Source: Apostichopus japonicus (lineage: Eukaryota; Echinodermata; Holothuroidea; Aspidochirotida; Stichopodidae). Taken from it: a DNA stretch of 64,000 bases. Under the pieces are notes generated by a model. It saw nothing but the letters and a program-made list of their open reading frames with translations. It was not told where the DNA came from and searched no databases. The position numbers and the translations under genes were made by a program. The DNA lies in NCBI RefSeq assembly GCF_037975245.1, contig NC_092576.1, forward strand, positions 5,874,001-5,938,000. Reading direction: 5' to 3'. Below are positions 44,470 through 55,018 of the stretch, piece after piece (within the stretch, counting starts at the first letter, position 1; the number at the start of each line of letters is the position of its first letter).

Positions 44470-44886
44470 TAAAGCACTACATTGCCTTTAGACCTAACGT
44501 ATGGAGTTAAGGGTTCAATCCCCTAGCCCAACAATCGAAGGATCCCCCCTTCTCCGCCATCATCTCTGAGTCTAATGCCTGTCTCTGTTCTCCACATCTG
44601 CATGTCCATCAATATGTCCTATTAAGGTGTATGTCTCTGTAGCGTTACATAGCAAGTATAAAATAAATGGGTTTGTTTTATCATTAATTTTTGTCATAAA
44701 AACCCACAGTAATCTCATCCGTAGATTATAGATTGGAAATCATCTTATACTATTCCACAGCAATCCGTGCCCACAGGTCTATGGAGAGCCATTCTGAATA
44801 CCAGGCCTGATTTCCATTCTTTAGTGATGTCCCACGTTCAATTTACGTCAGGAGTTCAATTAAATGTCTTTTTTTTTCTTCTTCAG
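44470..44886 (+). promoter_or_regulatory. Upstream region of gene 3
   Basis: Aligns with 36785-37210 at about 90%. Ends in a T-rich tract and TTCTTCAG directly before the ATG, again suggesting a spliced 5' untranslated exon. No TATA box recognised. Confidence 0.45.
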
Positions 44887-44941
44887 ATGTCTACAACAAA
44901 CCTTTTTGTGATCCCTGCTATCCTTCGGTGCATTTTAAGTG
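44887..44941 (+). CDS. Gene 3 exon 1: signal peptide
   Basis: 55 nt, phase 0 to 1. Encodes MSTTNLFVIPAILRCILS; the Arg interrupts the hydrophobic core more than the Trp in gene 2. Donor GTAAGA. Confidence 0.8.
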
Positions 44942-45462
44942 GTAAGATCCAGTACCGGGTACCGGATTTATCTCGGAGAGTGGGGGGGGGGGGGCAGCGG
45001 TGGGTTATATATGTAATTGAGAAGGAAGGGTTACATATTCACATAACGATACAAGAAGTGAAATGAAAGACCTGCATTTCGGTATTAAGACTTCCTATGT
45101 CTGGAGAAGTACTTACTCAATCACATCACATGCATACGCCCAGCATTGGGAGGGATGAATTGTCAGGTAAGGGTTGGGGTTGGTGACCTTTGTAAATGTG
45201 GTGAATGTGTCTGGCAAACTGATGGAAATGCAATGTGGAGGATGCTATTCTGTTTGGGGTAGGATGTCAATTGAATGGTATTTTTAAATTGTAGTTGAAT
45301 GCAAGGCAAAATTCATTACAATTTCATATGATGGTTCTATGTTCCTTAGACTTAACAATTTATACATTTTGGACTGGAGAATGGAACTTGGTCTGAGGGA
45401 AAAATATACTACAACTTTCACTTGATATGAAACAAGGTAAACGTCTTTTTTTTCAATTACAG

Positions 45463-45791
45463 GCACGGTTGTCTCATCAGATAAGTGCCAGACTCCGCAA
45501 TATCTGCAATTGGGAAAGAAAGGTATAATATCCTGCAACTATCCTGGTGATTTATATGGAGCAGTTTGGTTTAATTCAACCAATGTGATTAGCACTGATC
45601 GACCATTTATATCCCTCACAGAAGGTAGAATATCTGGGCCTGGGTATAAGTCCAGAGAATACCTAGTTCACCCCAATGGATCTCTTATAATCACCAACGT
45701 TTCCACCAAACATAATCATGTTTTCAGAGTAACGACATTGGCACTATAGATGAAGATCCTATCTTTGAAGATGTTCATGTAGTTGTCTATG
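45463..45791 (+). pseudogene. Gene 3 exon 2: Ig1 with one-base deletion
   Basis: 329 nt against 330 in gene 1. TTGGCCACT of gene 2 is TTGGCACT here, so the frame reads ALA-L and stops at TAG 45747-45749. Both splice sites are intact. The first ~75 bases equal gene 1; the rest resembles gene 2 (about 6% different) and not gene 1. Confidence 0.85.
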
Positions 45792-47530
45792 GTAAGTCGA
45801 TTGTTTTGATTAAAACATTCATTAGTTCAATTGCATCAATTTATTGTGGTGGGTGTATTTACAAATATAACAAAGAAGCAGACAATACATTATCTTTAGG
45901 CTTTCATAGAGAGGAAAACTTGCAAACACAGAAATATTCAAATTATCCTTGATATAACATTTTACAATAATAAAAGGAACGTCTTAATTCCTGATACTTT
46001 ATATGAGCCTTTCTTGGAGTCATATATTGCTTTCTACTTTTTAACAAAAACTTTCTACTTTGCGCATATAGCCATTAACAGGTGGTCGCTCTTCAGCGAT
46101 TTTCTTACGAAGAAAAAAATGTTTCCTCTTGAAAATAAGGTAGTTATAAATAAGGATATTGCTGCATAAGACAATAACCCAATAACAAAGATCTTATTAA
46201 ATATTGAAACAAATCTGGCAAAAATAATAGTTTTGACACCTTACAAGAAATTAGAAGTGATTTCTCAACCCGTCAGAGCATGTTCTTATGTCTCCTCAAA
46301 TTTTCCACAGAAAGAATGAAAAGCAGTATCCTTTATTGAGACGATAAAACATTGCTACGAGCGTGTCGAAATTTCATTTATCTAAAACAGTTGATTGAAG
46401 TAGCATGAGTAACCACGAGAAAGCAGTGATCTATAAATATTTCTTGAGCAGGCGGAGTCATTATCTAATTGTTCAGTATTTTCCCATTTAAGAGAACTGT
46501 TAAGTTTTTCAGTAATGAACGCATTGGAAATAAGCTTGAATTTCCAAAGACCCTGACCAATAATCCGACATTTTACTGAACATTTTCTTGCTCCTGCAAA
46601 TCATTCAACGTCAAGTCATCCTCCAATGAGAGAACAAACGAGATAATGACTGATTTTACTCCTACTATTTGAAGATTATTTCTTCTCTGAAATCGTTCGT
46701 GATTGTTGAGAAGAAAAGCATGGTGTAATTATTCCTCGATGATCTTCACATTCTCCTTTCATATGTCATTATCCTGTTCTATACATTGTTTCTCTTTTAA
46801 AGTGAAGGTTTACAAGCTGACAAACGGTGGTGTGTACATTGATTCATCAATCCATTCATCCATACATTTAATCATCTACTCACTCAGTCATATTCATACT
46901 TCATATATAGATGTTGTTTAATGTCATCATGCAAACGCTGGAACAGTGCGAACAAGTGAGAAACTGTCGGTGTACAACCATGCACATGATAAAATAGTCT
47001 CATGTGATTAGTAGCTTACTAATAGAGTTACAATGGTTCAACAGTGCAAAAAGTTACATTATTGAAATAGCACGAGCGCTGAAACCAGCTGCATTGTGAG
47101 TATATATATCTAACGGTCGAACCACACTGCAGCACATTAATACCCTAAACTGAAGCTATGAATATGTTTGAATATCATGCGGTGTCTACGTGACGACTGG
47201 ATGCCATTTGGTAATTACTGTTGCTAATATATTATCTTCAGTAAATAATCTAAATAGAATTTATTTGTAAGGGACAAGTTACATCTTCAATTTCTTATTG
47301 AAATATAAATTATTCGCAAAGTATGGTCTCCAAGAATAACAATAAATTAGCAGCTTAGTGTAAACTGCATTGAGTAGGAAAGATCTTTATCAAAGAAAAC
47401 CGACTTCCCTGCGACCTTTAGTTGTTTGCGAACCCAACTAAATTTATAAAAAGTATCCATATATATGTAGGCCTAATGTTTTCTTGCTGGACAATATTAC
47501 TTAAAATGTCTTTCTTTTCACAATTTTCAG
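45792..47530 (+). other. Gene 3 intron 2, gene 2-like
   Basis: Contains at 45762-46250 the segment that is inverted in gene 2. Aligns with gene 2 from 46260 to the next exon. Nothing else recognised. Confidence 0.6.
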
Positions 47531-48181
47531 ACAAACCACAGGAACCGTACCCAATCATTGATGCTACTGGATGTGACCAGAAATCTTTATGCTTTTTAAA
47601 ATTAAACGCTGCTTCCAGTTTAAGTTGTAATGTTTTACGAGTAGGTGAAGTATTAGATGATTTGTCATGGAAGTTAAGAACTAACACTGGGGATGAACAG
47701 ATCTCTTCTCAGTCGAAAGCTGTAACAACCAGTGTCAATGAGTTACAATCTTACTATACTGTTGTAAATATTTCGTTACAAACCTCTCTCTCATTACGTT
47801 TATTCGTCTGCGCAGCGAGAAGTGATGTGTCTGAGGTAGGTAACACTGAATCTACGATACTGGTTGAAAGCGGGACACTGGAAGCATCTAGCGAACCTCT
47901 GGTTGTAACTCCTAATGAAAGAGTGGTTATGAACTGCGGGGAAGATGTGTCATTCTTTGTATGGAAACAAGTGGGTCACACGGAAGAAATTATTGCATTT
48001 GGAACTAAAAGTATGAGTGTTGTTATGACCTCTGAGGGATTCACATTGCAAAATAGCTCTCTTGTCATAAACACGGCTGGAAATCCTACCCTGGGCACGT
48101 ACACGTGTGTTTATAGCACTGACGGTGTTGCAACCAAATTTACAACAACTGATGTAACTTTTCAGGATGTAATTTTTCAGG
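47531..48181 (+). CDS. Gene 3 exon 3: Ig2 and Ig3 domains
   Basis: 651 nt, open, phase 1 to 1, with the same 15-nt 3' duplication as gene 2. Canonical cysteines and tryptophans of both domains are kept. About 95% like gene 2. Confidence 0.87.
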
Positions 48182-48530
48182 GTAAGAACTTAATTAAATG
48201 CAAGAACTTCCCAATATATATGTTTATGTGCAGGTTACATAATATTTGGTGTGACAGTTAGTAAACCTAAAATGATCGAATGATTTTGTTTTTCTGATTT
48301 GGAATTGAAAAAAGAAGCGTTGCTAATATAGTGAAATATTTTAAAAACTATCAGCTATTTGTATGCGGTGTAAAGTTCTTGATACCTATTTGACATGCCG
48401 TTGTATATCATTTTCATGCATGTTTGGGCTACTATCAACCTATTTAATATAGCTGTGTTGATTTTTTATCTGGAGATGATGTCAATATGTATCGGGAAGT
48501 GTTGATGTTCATGTTCTCTTGGCATTTCAG

Positions 48531-48629
48531 AGGAGGAACAACGAACTGGTTGGATTGTTGTTGTTGTGTTATTTGTGCTGATGAGTTGCATCGTCGTACT
48601 TCTGATCGTGTTCCGCCGACGACTTAAAG
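48531..48629 (+). CDS. Gene 3 exon 4: transmembrane helix
   Basis: 99 nt, phase 1 to 1. EEEQRTGW, then IVVVVLFVLMSCIVVLLIVF, then RRRLK. Gene 2-like in the membrane core, without the codon expansions of gene 2. Confidence 0.86.
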
Positions 48630-48919
48630 GTAATTTATTGATATATCACAAATATCAATCTTAATCTGAAGTATCTAATAGACTTCTGTTTAATTGATTC
48701 TGTTCAGGTTTCTTCATAGTGTTGTCGACGCTGACTTAGATAACTCTAGATGGTGAAATCATTTTCCCCTATTATGAACCTCTGCTTAATGGATTTATAC
48801 TTAAAATACTTCGAAGCCATTATAATCTGTGACACCTAGATATCTGGTTCAGCCTTTCCTTGCCCCACCAATGGATGTTCCCTGTTCCCAGTATTGATAT
48901 GACATTGTGTTAGCTCCAA

Positions 48920-48995
48920 CTTGTAGCATGAGGTGTGGGATGGGGGTCTTCCATTGCAATAATAGGGCACCCCATGCAGATTACATCACCGTACA
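48920..48995 (+). repeat. Single unit of the repeat expanded at 3045-3440
   Basis: One GGTCTTCCATTGCAATAATA unit, matching the five-unit array in gene 1. Confidence 0.7.
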
Positions 48996-49749
48996 ATTTT
49001 TGTTAAGCCTCATCCAGATGCCCTTTATTACTTCTCAACCATTCCTGGCATAGAATTCTTGACATGCTCTCTTGTGATTCCTGTTCTACTATGTGTGAGG
49101 AATCTTATCTACAACCTGGTTAACTCCTGCTTTTCTAGTGCTTTTTTTGTCGTGTTTCAATTAACTGTATTTTTGACGAAGCACTGTAGTTCATTGTTTC
49201 ACTAAAACTTAAAGCAGTTTGCGGTGTTGCCTTGGTGATGATAACCACAATCAGACTAAAACCACATAAATATAATGATGTAAGCCAAACGGATCAATAA
49301 TGTTATTAGAGATCTTGGCGAAAGCAAACTGTTACAAGAACAAATAGATTTCAAATTAGTTTGATATTGTTCTGATCAAAATGTGAATACTCTAACCTAT
49401 TTATGCTGATTAAACGTGTTCGTCACTATCCACACTTCATAACACTATATGGCAATATAGCAGTTATAGCAATTCACTAATGTAAATTACCAGGGCATTA
49501 TTCTTGTTACAATCGGGTGATTTTTCACTTCCGGAATTATTGTATAGGGAGAAAATATGAATAGGCTAAGAAACTTTAATAAGATTGAAATCATTGGATG
49601 AACATAACTTGATAACAGTATGTAATTAGATATTTGGTACCTATCATGGATTTGTTAAAGCTATTGACCAGCCAACATGTCATCATAACGTATTCTTTGA
49701 AACACACCGTCCAATGTCAGACTTTAGCCAACGATGTACGTTATTAAGT

Positions 49750-50170
49750 TGATATAGATGGAATAAGATGAAACAGATTAAACAGACTAAACAAATTTAA
49801 ACATATGAATTGATTAATTAGATTAAACATATTAAACAGGTTAAATTGATAAAATAAAATAAATAGAATTAATAGATGAAATATATGAAACAGATTAAAT
49901 AGATTAAACAAATTAAACAGATTAAATAGATGTTCACCATGTTCTTTAACCTGTCTGTATTCTGTGCGTTTTTTTTTTGTCCCTTCTGTTACTGTAACTT
50001 TTCATTTAGCCTTTGAAGAAGATCCTGCTAGGATCGAAACGTCAGGCAAACTTCCTTTTACACAGATTAAATAGATGCACTATATAAAATAGATGAAATA
50101 GATCAGATAGATGAAATAGATCAGATAAATTGGATAGATCGGATAGATTTGATAAGTTACTTAGATAAGA
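49750..50170 (+). repeat. GATTAAA/GATGAAATA low-complexity tract, gene 3 intron 4
   Basis: Counterpart of 3850-4230. Interrupted at about 49933-50062 by an insertion carrying a hammerhead-like motif. Confidence 0.7.
50009..50047 (+). ncRNA. Hammerhead-ribozyme-like fragment (Penelope or retrozyme type)
   Basis: GCCT, then TTGAAGA (consensus CTGANGA with C to T), helix GATCCT/AGGATC with loop GCT, then GAAAC, GTC and AGGC. GCCT pairs with AGGC as helix I. Helix III is the two-pair, loopless AC/GT seen in small retroelement hammerheads. The C-to-T core change makes activity doubtful. Confidence 0.5.
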
Positions 50171-50662
50171 GAAATTAGACAAATATAGAGAAATTAGAAA
50201 TATTAGATATATTGAATAGATTAAATAAATTGTGCTATTTAAACTTTACTATACATGAACATGCTGACATAAAACTATGCAGTTAACAGAGCAGATCCGT
50301 TTACCAAGTATTTTAAGTCTCACCGACTGAGAACAAGTCATGCTTTGGCTGTATTCCTATCATCAGCACTATAACAATGATATTATCACTTTGTATATTT
50401 ATGCATCATTACATTCACATAAAGAGTGGTACACGTCATTTCTTTAGATCAGAGTTCAAGTTGTCAATGCAGTTTCCGTGAAAACGAATGACTCACATCC
50501 CACAGATCTTAGGCGTCAAGTTATGTACATAACTATATATTATCTTACCTAACGTATGCCGTTTGAAGCTTGTGTCTTTAAGTATTAATACTTTTATTTT
50601 CGCTGTTAGAACTACAGCTTGCATTACTCAGATAAGTAATACAGTTTATATCTTATCTGCAG

Positions 50663-50749
50663 TAGAGCGTAGTTCCAGACAACTACTGGATAAAACACAA
50701 CAGGAACTACTCAATTCTACGATAAAGGTGACAAAAGAAGAATTAACAG
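50663..50749 (+). CDS. Gene 3 exon 5: first cytoplasmic exon
   Basis: 87 nt, phase 1 to 1. Encodes VERSSRQLLDKTQQELLNST, then IKVTKEELT. Differs from gene 1 at 18 of 87 bases, with conserved flanking introns. Confidence 0.8.
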
Positions 50750-51139
50750 GTATCTAAGCTATCTATATTGAGTTGATTAATTCATAGATTATTTACAACT
50801 TTCAATTACTGTGTATTTAATTTTGATGTAAGAAGCGATGCTTTCTCAGTATGGATTCACAAGTTTTTCTGTACTGCACCTGCATATAAGTTTAATTTAA
50901 AGTTACCCAGAATGAAATAGAATACGAGTATAATGTTGCTACTCATTAATCGATTTTTGGTTTCGATAAATATCGTAACCTTTGCATTCATGATGGCGTA
51001 TGTGTGTATTTATGCGTATGTATGCATTTGTGATGCCCAGCTTGTAAACAGGATATCTCAAGACGGGAAGCTGGACCAACTTCATGTTTGATTTGTAGAT
51101 GTACCACATTGAGTACGTGAAGCCTATTGTTTTTGGTGT

Positions 51140-51152
51140 AGGTCAAAGGTCA
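51140..51152 (+). promoter_or_regulatory. Perfect DR1 site, gene 3 intron 5
   Basis: AGGTCA-A-AGGTCA, equal to 5594-5606 in gene 1. Confidence 0.4.
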
Positions 51153-51276
51153 TTTGGGGACAACAGGTCAAATCGTGACAACCTTGTAACATGATATTGC
51201 AAGAAAGGACAGATCTCATACTTGGTTTGTAGATGTACCATAGTAAATTTAAGGAGCCTATTATGGCTATTGGTGG

Positions 51277-51289
51277 AGGTCAAAGGTCA
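51277..51289 (+). promoter_or_regulatory. Perfect DR1 site, gene 3 intron 5
   Basis: AGGTCA-A-AGGTCA, equal to 5732-5744 in gene 1. Confidence 0.4.
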
Positions 51290-51790
51290 TTTGAAGTCAG
51301 CAAATGCCAAACATTGACTTCACTACCCTCTTACCTGTCTTTCCACACTAACAAATCTTCCTAAACATAATATCGTAAGGGAAGCTTGGACAGATCGCAT
51401 ATTTGGTAATCGTACCACATTGAGTACAATAAGCCTTCATGTTGTGGGCGGAGGTCAATGGTCGTTTGAGTTCACCAGGGTCAGATTGTGAACCCACATT
51501 TTACACAATATTTCAACAAGGACTGATGTCATATTTAGTATGTTGATGTATCTATTACATTCAGTACAAGAAGATTGCTGTTTAGGTCAATGGTCATTTC
51601 AGTACAGCCTGTGTCATTGTGAATGTATTGTTTGTCACATCACACTACTTTTCACTGTATTACTAATATCAAGTATGTTGTACATCCTCACTATACGTCA
51701 TTACATCAGATTCATGCAGAAAATAGCTGAATGTAACATCATCGAAACCACTACGCATTTTCGCATTCTGGTTATTCTTTCATTTTAAAG

Positions 51791-51882
51791 AGTGGTGTAA
51801 GAAAGTTCTAATTTCAAAAGACGAAACTCGAGATACACATGATGGGATAGTGGAGAGGTTGAAGGAAGCATCCGATGAACAG
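51791..51882 (+). CDS. Gene 3 exon 6: cytoplasmic tail
   Basis: 92 nt, phase 1 to 0. Encodes EWCKKVLISKDETRDTHDGI, then VERLKEASDEQ. Confidence 0.8.
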
Positions 51883-52804
51883 GTAAACAACATTTTAAAA
51901 GAATTACTGATTAATTACCTTACTTTCGATTCAGTGTGAAAAAGCAATATAGAAATGATGTGTCTAGGCTTGATGTTCTTTTTTCAAACCATGATAGGTG
52001 ATGGAAGGATCTGAAATACGAGGCATTGAGAATAAAGGTGACCGATACGTAGAGAGTTACATTCATTATTTCATTTTATCTTGTTATGATTTCAAAATAA
52101 AACATTAGCCACACTATACACTAGGTTCATGTGTACACCTAACAAGTGATTGTCCAATATGTTAACCGTTTTAACATGCGTCTTAATTCATGATGTTTCG
52201 ATACATTGGGTAAAATAATGGACTTCGTAAACGCACACGTGATGTTGAATAACTATCATGAAATATGTCAATTTGTTGCATATTTGTGAATAATAATTTG
52301 TAACATTCAAATGCTAAAGTTTAAGTCGGTTAAGATGTGAATAAGATGTAAAACAAATGTGTTAAATAAAAGAAAACTTTTCTTGTGGCACAGAGGTGAG
52401 CCATTTTCCTTTGGTTACCGTTCATCTCCATTGCCAATAAACCTGTTACTTCCCGATCCACAACATGTTTGGGGCTTACTTATCTAAAACTAAACCTACA
52501 GGCATTACTTAATTAAATAGAACCATCGAGCCAAGAACACCAGGCATCTTAATATCAATATCATAAATATAAATTAACTTAGCTAATTTGAGACAACTGT
52601 CATGTTGCAATTCTCAGATTTCATGTTAGGATTTATTTTACACGATAAGACACACCTTAGATTTATATAGCAAATGTAAACTATGTTCCTGTTGGTCAAT
52701 CCTTGAATTACTTTGTAATCCATCGTGATAACTAATGCTGATAATTTTTTGAAGTTCCTCATTCATGATTCTCAAAGTCATTATGTAGTTAATTTCTTGA
52801 ATAG

Positions 52805-53016
52805 GTTGACATTGAATGGATTAAACTGCAAGACAGCTTCAAGTCAGTTGAAGATAACGGTGAAGCTATTAATCTAAGCTCTGGAGCAGTTTTACCTCCG
52901 CTTAACACTTTGAAAAACTTGGAAATTGTAAACAAGAAATGGCAGCAATTGGACATTACCGAATGGATAAATATCCTGAAATATGCCTGTCACGGACGTA
53001 AACCAACCAAGATAAA
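52805..53016 (+). CDS. Gene 3 exon 7: conserved W/L-rich tail region
   Basis: 212 nt, phase 0 to 2. LPPLNTLKNLEIV and KKWQQLDITEWINILKYACH are kept. About seven base changes from gene 1. Confidence 0.82.
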
Positions 53017-53402
53017 GTAAGCATAGTTATAATGAACTGTCGACTATTATTCAGGATGTCTGAGAAAGAATTACATTTATTTAATTTACCAACTTATTGA
53101 AATAATTCCTGCTAGAGTATATCTATATGTGAAGACGTTTCAGCAACATGTCGCACCATATCGTGCTTACTTACACATAAGATATATATTTAGCGAATTG
53201 ATTGATTTATCTACCAAAGAAATACGGTGGTGTGCTCCTTCGTTTGAGCAGGCTGAATCAGATGTGAAATGGAAACAAAAAATGATATTAAAGACAAGAA
53301 TACTTGAAAAACTTCTGTGGGGACCTAATAATAAGATTAATGGACCCTTTTAGTGTATCTAATTACAACACACTGACGAACTACTACCATTACTTCTCAC
53401 AG

Positions 53403-53463
53403 GATTGAACTCATTCTGCTGCCGTATGACTTTGAGAACAAGTTGAGCACAAGAAGCCACGCG
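53403..53463 (+). pseudogene. Gene 3 exon 8 with seven-base deletion
   Basis: 61 nt against 68. AGCACGTTAAAAAAGAAG of gene 1 is AGCACAAGAAG here. The frame then continues into exon 9 in the wrong phase and stops within 11 codons. Confidence 0.8.
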
Positions 53464-54252
53464 GTAAGAATGCAGTTTAGGAAATTAATCTTTACAAATA
53501 AATTGATCTTTACAAGTAACTGTCGATGAGGTGAAATATAGTTGTGTAAATGATTGGTACTACACGATTAAGAACAACGACTAATGCGTTTATCAATATC
53601 CTGTGTTCAACAGCTTCGAGAAAAATGGAGATTTGTTCACGACTTTATCTAAATTCCTAAAAGCCACTTATTTAACGACTGGTAGAGGAGCGAGTCAGTT
53701 GAGATTAACAATCAGTTTAACAGATTATATTAACATTTCTATTGACCTCATGACTGAAAAAAACACAGTCCCAGACCATTGTTTAATCCTAAAGGGTCGC
53801 AACCAAGCAAATTGCTTTCATTTTTGTTCAGTAGATATTTTCGTCATATATTTTTCAGCACCTAGTTATGGGTTAAATTTTTGTTTATTTCAAGCTCTAG
53901 TAGTACTTTTAAAATAAGCTTGGATTGTTATGTAAACCTGGGTGCAACTCGGATAGATATCAAATTATTAACAAATTTAAAAACTAGGTTCTCCAAAGAT
54001 CAATGCATCTTCCTTGGCTTGTTCTCTTCCTATTGTTAGCATATAGGCAGTACACCTACAGTTGACGACATGCACAGTCCCATGTGAAAGGGAGTTTTAA
54101 CAAATATGAGTTGTGAACAGGACGCCAGTAAATTTAGGGGGTACTAAAGGAGTCCGAATACAGTATAGACAAAACGATCTTTTACTAAATGTTTGACATG
54201 TTCAAGTTTTCTTAGATACAGACTAAAGAAACTCTTTTACGGTCTCTTTCAG

Positions 54253-54317
54253 TCGAGTGGCAAACTGGTGTTATATCCGCAGTACTGACAATGAGTTACG
54301 AAAATGAACAGTGGGAG
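54253..54317 (+). CDS. Gene 3 exon 9 (YENE motif)
   Basis: 65 nt, phase 1 to 0 in the family frame, VEWQTGVISAVLTMSYENEQ. Out of frame after the exon 8 deletion unless corrected by another event. Confidence 0.7.
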
Positions 54318-54513
54318 GTATGTCCTGGTAACATTATGTTATATGAAGATATCATTTTTAAACACACTTTTACATAGTACAAGAAAATAATATGGTCAAA
54401 TTACATTGGGTTTCACCTTAACAACACCCTTCATGTTCTTACGAAGGTGTTCTTGCATACAGATCAAGCTAAATAATATGGACTAATCATGAGTTATTTG
54501 TTTATTCACACAG

Positions 54514-54558
54514 AGTTTTGGACCACGTCGTCTGAAATATGATGAATATGAAAAGATC
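54514..54558 (+). CDS. Gene 3 exon 10: SFGPRRLKYDEYEKI
   Basis: 45 nt, phase 0 to 0. Both tyrosines of the gene 1 exon are kept. Confidence 0.7.
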
Positions 54559-54994
54559 GTAAGTAAACATTACTTAATAATATCTTTCAACCCAGTGCAA
54601 ACAAGAATGTGAACAGTAGAAGTCAACAACACTAGATTCCATTCAACGACTCTCACATTTTACAAGTTTTGCCCAATCATGTTTTACATCTGGAAAAGGG
54701 GAGGGCGGTTGCATCACGGCTTTTCAGAAGATATATTAGACAGAACAGCTATATAAAGACATAACGTTTAAGTTCTGTATTAAACGTTCGTGTGATTGCC
54801 GTTGGCTAACAGATACTGTACAATTAGCTTCTTCACAAGATACGAACTGTAAAAAGTAAATAAATACACAGAAGTAAGTTCATTTCAAATTTCAGGAGAA
54901 AAAAATCATGCACGTTTTCTCTTTGTGCTAGGTTTGCATGATCTGTGTATTTGGGTGATAATATTGAACTTCATGTCTTCCACTTGTATTACAG

Positions 54995-55018
54995 GTAGAG
55001 AAGGCAAATGAAGAAATG
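54995..55018 (+). CDS. Gene 3 exon 11: VEKANEEM micro-exon
   Basis: 24 nt, phase 0 to 0, acceptor TTACAG and donor GTAAGT. Confidence 0.62.

Larger units (their letters stand above)
51040..51620 (+). repeat. Diverged ~130-150 bp repeat, gene 3 intron 5
   Basis: Counterpart of 5070-6015 but about 380 bp shorter (units matching 5110-5560 are lost). Keeps the TTGTAAACAGGATATCTCAA and TACCACATTGAGTAC blocks. Confidence 0.75.
51883..54994 (+). other. Gene 3 introns 6 to 10, nothing further recognised
   Basis: Collinear with 6338-9500. Copy 3 lacks about 80 bp matching 8570-8690. No elements seen. Confidence 0.55.
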
